From: DAOVQB01 sp023128935
Lineage (GTDB): Bacteria; Eisenbacteria; RBG-16-71-46; CAIMUX01; WJJG01
Length of the DNA: 9,529 nucleotides
Reading direction: 5' to 3'
Assembly: GCA_030628905.1 (NCBI GenBank)
Contig: DAOVQB010000174.1
Location: 1-9,529, forward strand
The number at the start of each line of letters is the position of its first letter. Within the stretch, counting starts at the first letter, position 1. A program made the position numbers and the translations under genes. Positions 6,062 to 9,529 of this stretch are shown here, in pieces. The notes below the pieces were generated by a model. It was given only the letters and a program-made list of their open reading frames with translations, was not told the origin of the DNA and did no database searches.

Positions 6062-7744
6062 ATGACAGCATCGCGAAACCAGGGAGCCATGCCACAGAGC
6101 GCTGCGCGGCGCAATGTGACGTTGTTATTGCTCCTGTTGCTGTCATTTCTGCTCCTCGCGGGTGGGTGCGATGACGACGACAGCCGGCTCTGCAGACCCG
6201 AGGTTCCCGCGGGCAGGATCGAGGGTTTCGTGCGGACCGGCGGATGCCCGATCCACGGGGCCGTGCGCGCCACCCGAATCCCCGAAACGGCACAGTACGA
6301 AACGATCGTCCAAACCACACCCGATTCCGCGGGGTTCTACAGCCTGGATGTTCCCGCCGGGCGCTATGTCGTCGCCCTGGATCTGGAATACTCGAGACCA
6401 GTCTACGACTACCGCGCGACTGGGCTCACCTACGGTACGGCGCCCGCTGATACACTGGTCGTCGACCACGGCAGCTCGCCGATCACCATCGACTTCGATC
6501 TCGCCAGCCTACAGGTTCATGTGGGCCTCTCATCCCATCTGGACGATGAGCAAGGAGAGGTCCGTCTCTTCCGCCGTGGGGACAGACTACCCAATTGGTG
6601 GCGCTCGTACATGGATTTCGGTAAGGGGATCATTACTGGTGGTGCCCTCGACATATTGATTTCCGGAATCCTCCCGGGGGAGTACAGAGTCGAGATCGTC
6701 GTGGGACGCAGAGTGTATCTCTGCTGCTACCCGTACGACGGGGAGCACTTCTGGCTGCCGGGAGTCCGGGATTCCACTCAGGCATCCTGGATCGACGTTC
6801 CCGTCGACCAGACGGTCGAGGTCGCGGCGGATATTGGATCGGAGCCGGCGCGGATCGAGGGAGACGTAGTCGGCGCCTGGCTTGAGATGGGGTTTTCGCT
6901 GCCGCCTGCGCTCGCGATCTTAGACCCCGATTCGCTGACGATCATGGGACCTCGCACCGTCGGCGATGACGGCCACTTCGCGGTCGATGTATACCTTCCA
7001 GGACCGGTCAAGCTCCTCGTCACTCAGGCCGGGGTTGAGCAATGGATCGGCGGAGATAGTTTCGAAGAGGCCACCATCTTCACACTCGAGAGCGGCCGGA
7101 CGGTTTCGGGCGTCCGGTTCGTCCAGAGTGGCTTCCGCCTGGCGGTCAGCACGCCCGCCGCTGGCTGTAGCGACGCCTGGTTCAGGCTCTACGACCCGAC
7201 AGACCTCTCGCTTGTGGCCGCCGCACATCTGGTTGCGTCTAACTCTTTCATCGGGATGAGCAATCTTCGCCCGGGCACCTACCTGATGGAAATCGCGCCA
7301 CGTCGGCCCGGGTGGGCCACCTGGGCCCCACAGTGGTTCGACCGCATGACCAGCCCTGAGGACGCCAGGACGATCACGATCGCTTACGAAGGTGAGGTTG
7401 TACCGTTATCGGTGATCCTCGAAAAGGGGGGCACGATCGAGGGAACCGTGCTGATGGCGGAAGGGTCGGAAGTCAACTGCTACGTTATGATCACCCCCGC
7501 GAGTGAACGCGTCCGCTGGGGATACTGCTACGCCTGGGATTGGCAACCTGACTACGATATCCGCGGACTTCCGGACGGGGATTGGAAGGTGGGCGTCTGG
7601 CCGATTCCAGCGGACTACGAACTCCCCGCGATTCCCCCCGACGACACGGTCTGGTATCCGGGTACGACCGACTGGAACGCCGCCGGAGTGATCGAGATCC
7701 GTGACTTCGGGGATGTCAGGGACATCGATATCGCGGTCCAATGA
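6062..7744 (+). CDS. Repeat-built surface lipoprotein B, paralogue of the preceding gene
   Basis: This 560-residue predicted lipoprotein has a basic n-region, a Leu-rich core (19-32) and 'LLAGGC', with Cys36 followed by D-D-D-D. Its architecture copies lipoprotein A: a regulatory-like module ('GRIEGFV ... DSAGFYSLDVPAGRYVV'), then W-x-x-G-type anchors at residues 231, 328, 425 and 531 (spacing 97, 97, 106; the third reads W-F-D-R). The clearest shared blocks are 'EQWIGGDSFEEATIFTLESG' and the ends 'WYPG...VIEIRD'. It is therefore a diverged tandem duplicate. ATG 6062 is preferred because GGAGAG lies 8 bases upstream; ATG 6089 has its purine stretch too close, and the frame open back to 5987 overlaps gene A. 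No catalytic motif is seen. An Asp at +2 after the lipid Cys would favour inner-membrane retention in E. coli, but that rule may not hold in this lineage. Confidence 0.75.
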   Translation: MTASRNQGAMPQSAARRNVTLLLLLLLSFLLLAGGCDDDDSRLCRPEVPAGRIEGFVRTGGCPIHGAVRATRIPETAQYETIVQTTPDSAGFYSLDVPAGRYVVALDLEYSRPVYDYRATGLTYGTAPADTLVVDHGSSPITIDFDLASLQVHVGLSSHLDDEQGEVRLFRRGDRLPNWWRSYMDFGKGIITGGALDILISGILPGEYRVEIVVGRRVYLCCYPYDGEHFWLPGVRDSTQASWIDVPVDQTVEVAADIGSEPARIEGDVVGAWLEMGFSLPPALAILDPDSLTIMGPRTVGDDGHFAVDVYLPGPVKLLVTQAGVEQWIGGDSFEEATIFTLESGRTVSGVRFVQSGFRLAVSTPAAGCSDAWFRLYDPTDLSLVAAAHLVASNSFIGMSNLRPGTYLMEIAPRRPGWATWAPQWFDRMTSPEDARTITIAYEGEVVPLSVILEKGGTIEGTVLMAEGSEVNCYVMITPASERVRWGYCYAWDWQPDYDIRGLPDGDWKVGVWPIPADYELPAIPPDDTVWYPGTTDWNAAGVIEIRDFGDVRDIDIAVQ

Positions 7745-7767
7745 GACGGATCTACTGCCGCCTCGGG

Positions 7768-7798
7768 CGCCTGGGGATAGCCAGAGCCGCCTGGGGAT
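7768..7798. repeat. Two 11-base direct repeats, 20-base period
   Basis: CGCCTGGGGAT occurs at 7768-7778 and again at 7788-7798. The start-to-start distance of 20 bases is about two helical turns, so both would face the same side of the DNA. They lie about 60-90 bases upstream of the likely ATPase promoter -10 box. Confidence 0.5.
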
Positions 7799-7804
7799 GC
7801 GGCT
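7785..7804 (+). terminator. Short hairpin after the lipoprotein pair, weak terminator candidate
   Basis: AGCCGC (7785-7790) pairs with GCGGCT (7799-7804) around an 8-base loop, 40 bases past the stop at 7744. No T-run follows, and it overlaps the second direct repeat, so it could instead be part of a binding site. Confidence 0.25.
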
Positions 7805-7856
7805 GCCTCGACGTTGTCAGAAGACACACACGTCCCCGCTGAACTGTGAAAACCCC

Positions 7857-7884
7857 TTGCCCTCGAAAGCGGAGATGCTATTAT
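7857..7884 (+). promoter_or_regulatory. Extended -10 promoter for the DUF4143 ATPase gene
   Basis: TTGCCC (7857-7862) and TATTAT (7879-7884) are separated by 16 bases. A TG dinucleotide sits one base before the -10 (TGC-TATTAT), the extended -10 arrangement. The start codon is 47 bases further on, with AGGGG at 7920-7924. Confidence 0.5.
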
Positions 7885-7931
7885 CCAGTCCTGTTTCGGA
7901 CGTCAGGGAGTCGTAATCCAGGGGTGTTTTC

Positions 7932-9308
7932 ATGAGGCGGGCTGCGGAAAAGGACCTCATCGCATGGAAGGCCCGGGCCGACAGGAAGCCCCTGATTGTC
8001 CGCGGAGCCAGGCAGGTCGGAAAGACCTATCTCGTCGAAGCCTTCGGTCAGAGCCACTTCGAGGTGGTCCTGACGGTGAACTTGGAGCAGAAGGATGAGC
8101 TGCACGCCCTGTTCGACCGGATGGAAGCCGGGCGCATCGTGGAGGAACTTGGACTTTACTTCAATCAGCCGGTCTCACCGGGACGGACGCTGCTATTTCT
8201 CGATGAGATCCAGGCCTGCCCCAAAGCCATCGCGTGCCTCCGCTACTTCCACGAAGAGATGCCCGATCTGCATGTCATTGCAGCCGGATCCCTTCTGGAT
8301 TTCGCCCTTCGGGAATTCAAGCACTCCATGCCGGTTGGGCGGATCGAGTACCTCCACCTGAATCCCCTGACGTTCCGGGAATTCCTCCAAGCAGTCGGGG
8401 AGGACGCGCTGGCAAACTACCTGAAGCGCTACCACGTCAGCGACGATTTCAGCGAGGCCGCCAGCGCCAAGCTGCGGGACCTGTTGCGGATGTACTTCTT
8501 TGTCGGAGGGATGCCGTCCGCTGTGGCAGCCTATGCCAAGCGACACGATCTCATGGAAGTCCAGAGGATCCTTGCCTCCACGATCATCACTTTGCAGGAT
8601 GACTTCGCGAAGTATGGGACGCGGGCCCAGCAGCGCAACATGCGACGGGTTCTGCGCTTCATTCCAAGGAACATTGGCCGGAAGGTTCGGTACGTCAACA
8701 TCTGCCGCGATGTGCGCTCCGCCGACCTACGGACCGCCCTTGAGTTGCTCGAACTCAGCCGGATCGTCACGCTTGTCCGCCACACCTCCGCCAATGGAAT
8801 CCCTCTCGGCGCGGAAGCCTCGGAGCATCACTTCAAACCGCTCCTGCTGGACATCGGACTCTGCAACAACCTCTGCGGCCTGAGTCTGCCCGACGCGGCG
8901 GAACTGCTTACGGTGCAGGAGGGGAGCCTGGCTGAACAGATCGTAGGCCAGGAGCTTCACAGCCTGGGCCCATCCTTCGAGGATCACCCCCTATATTATT
9001 GGCACCGCGAGGCAAAGAACGCCAATGCGGAGGTGGACTACGTCTGGGCCCACAAAGACTATATCGTTCCGGTTGAGGTGCGCGCTGGCACGTCAGGAAG
9101 TCTCAAGTCCATTCATGTCTTCCTTGCTGAGAAAGGCCGCAACATCGCTGTGCGGCTGAATATGGACTTGCCTTCGGTGGGAACGTTTAATGCTGTGCTA
9201 GGCGGAGGGGATCGCCGCCGGGACCTAACTTACACGCTCCTCTCCTTGCCGCTCTACCTCGCCGACCAACTCGACCGCCTTCTTCATGAACTCCCGTGTC
9301 GCAAGTGA
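7932..9308 (+). CDS. AAA ATPase with C-terminal DUF4143 (nuclease-like) domain
   Basis: This 458-residue protein has the two-domain layout of the large AAA_14/DUF4143 family. Walker A is G25-A-R-Q-V-G-K31-T32 and Walker B is LLFLD91-E92-I-Q. 'AGSLLDFALRE' and 'PVGRIEYLHLNPLTFREFL' are the family's sensor and linker phrases. The C-terminal part carries the PD-(D/E)xK-like block E367-V-D369 ... V-E382-V-R384-A-G; most relatives have Lys where this one has Arg384. Length matches the family (about 400-470). The biological role of these ATPases is unsettled; they are numerous, patchily distributed and often found near toxin-antitoxin genes, so an accessory or mobile origin is plausible. The ATG at 7932 has AGGGG 7 bases upstream. 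Its own promoter-like sequence and a 187-base gap separate it from the lipoproteins. The last codons contain the 24-base sequence shared with 2255-2278. Confidence 0.88.
   Translation: MRRAAEKDLIAWKARADRKPLIVRGARQVGKTYLVEAFGQSHFEVVLTVNLEQKDELHALFDRMEAGRIVEELGLYFNQPVSPGRTLLFLDEIQACPKAIACLRYFHEEMPDLHVIAAGSLLDFALREFKHSMPVGRIEYLHLNPLTFREFLQAVGEDALANYLKRYHVSDDFSEAASAKLRDLLRMYFFVGGMPSAVAAYAKRHDLMEVQRILASTIITLQDDFAKYGTRAQQRNMRRVLRFIPRNIGRKVRYVNICRDVRSADLRTALELLELSRIVTLVRHTSANGIPLGAEASEHHFKPLLLDIGLCNNLCGLSLPDAAELLTVQEGSLAEQIVGQELHSLGPSFEDHPLYYWHREAKNANAEVDYVWAHKDYIVPVEVRAGTSGSLKSIHVFLAEKGRNIAVRLNMDLPSVGTFNAVLGGGDRRRDLTYTLLSLPLYLADQLDRLLHELPCRK
9243..9266 (-). repeat. 24-base sequence, exact inverted partner of 2255-2278 (right copy)
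   Basis: The reverse complement of these bases equals 2255-2278 over 24 positions. This copy lies inside the ATPase gene, covering the residues S-L-P-L-Y-L-A-D about 14 codons before the stop. Immediate flanks on either side do not match the left copy. Confidence 0.85.
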
Positions 9309-9352
9309 AGCCCGAGCGATCGCCGAGACGCCGTGGATGCCTGCCAGAGAAA

Positions 9353-9374
9353 TCGCGTCCCCCGGGGGACGCGA
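9353..9374. repeat. Perfect 22-base palindrome without loop
   Basis: TCGCGTCCCCC is followed directly by its reverse complement GGGGGACGCGA. It starts 45 bases after the ATPase stop. It could terminate transcription, but no T-run follows; its centre of C-run plus G-run resembles the second palindrome at 9444. Confidence 0.85.
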
Positions 9375-9443
9375 ACTCAGGTTCCAGGAAGAGCCGTAGG
9401 CGCACCCATGGGCAAATGCGGCCACGACCCCCAAGCCCCCCAA

Positions 9444-9469
9444 GCAATTGTGCCCCGGGGCACAATTGC
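9444..9469. repeat. Perfect 26-base palindrome without loop
   Basis: GCAATTGTGCCCC is followed directly by its reverse complement GGGGCACAATTGC. It ends 36 bases before the ATG at 9506. Possible roles are a dimeric regulator's operator or a REP-like palindrome used by a neighbouring tyrosine transposase. Confidence 0.88.
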
Positions 9470-9505
9470 AAGTCCTTAGGGCTCACGCCGATCTGGAGAA
9501 GATCC

Positions 9506-9529
9506 ATGCCGAAGGGCTCGCGCAAGCCC
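9506..9529 (+). CDS. Start of an unidentified gene (3' end outside window)
   Basis: An ATG at 9506 follows GGAGAAG (9495-9501) at ideal spacing, and eight codons are visible (M-P-K-G-S-R-K-P) before the window ends. A short, Pro- and basic-rich start like this is compatible with REP-associated (Y1-type) transposases, which commonly sit beside palindromes, but eight residues cannot identify a family. A DNA-binding protein of another kind is equally possible. Confidence 0.4.

Noticed and set aside
2253..9268. CA dinucleotide flanking both 24-base copies as a target-site duplication
   Set aside because: A two-base match is expected by chance too often to count as evidence of transposition.
9187..9525. 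112-residue minus-strand frame over the palindromes
   Set aside because: It runs opposite the 3' end of the ATPase gene and through both palindromes, with low-complexity Gly/Arg composition and no motif.

Overview
The window reads as a stretch of a moderately GC-rich bacterial chromosome with a Gram-negative-type envelope. Four features point that way: a TonB-dependent outer-membrane receptor, an exported protein with a C-terminal FlgD-like Ig domain, and two lipoproteins whose mature ends begin Cys-Asp-Asp-Asp. FlgD-like C-terminal domains and Cys-Asp-rich lipoprotein starts are frequent in the wider FCB group and in candidate phyla such as Eisenbacteria or Latescibacteria. That placement is an inference from protein style only; there is no rRNA or other phylogenetic marker here.

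Layout, all genes on the + strand. (1) 1-476 is the 3' end of a TonB-dependent receptor, and 558-2249 is a secreted YncE-like beta-propeller with a FlgD-like tail. The pair resembles corrinoid uptake loci of the BtuB/BtuG type. (2) 2250-2754 is about 500 bases with no convincing gene. It holds a likely terminator, a promoter-like segment with an inverted repeat, and a 24-base sequence that recurs inverted near the right end. (3) 2755-4271 is an AbiEi/AbiEii type IV toxin-antitoxin pair with a 4-base overlap. (4) 4510-7744 holds two tandem paralogous lipoproteins built from repeats of about 95-100 residues anchored by Trp-x-x-Gly, of the carboxypeptidase-regulatory-like type. (5) 7932-9308 is an AAA ATPase of the DUF4143 family with its own extended -10 promoter. 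(6) 9309-9529 holds two perfect loop-less palindromes of 22 and 26 bases, followed by a well-formed ribosome binding site and the first eight codons of a gene that runs off the window.

The receptor and propeller probably act together in outer-membrane uptake. The AbiE pair, the lipoprotein pair and the DUF4143 ATPase look like an accessory block. The 24-base sequence lies just outside the AbiE genes in one orientation and inside the 3' end of the ATPase gene in the other, so it brackets about 7.0 kb. This could mean a mobile or rearranged segment, or a dispersed repeat; one genome window cannot decide. A second theme is small in-frame tandem duplication: three independent examples occur in the first 0.9 kb.
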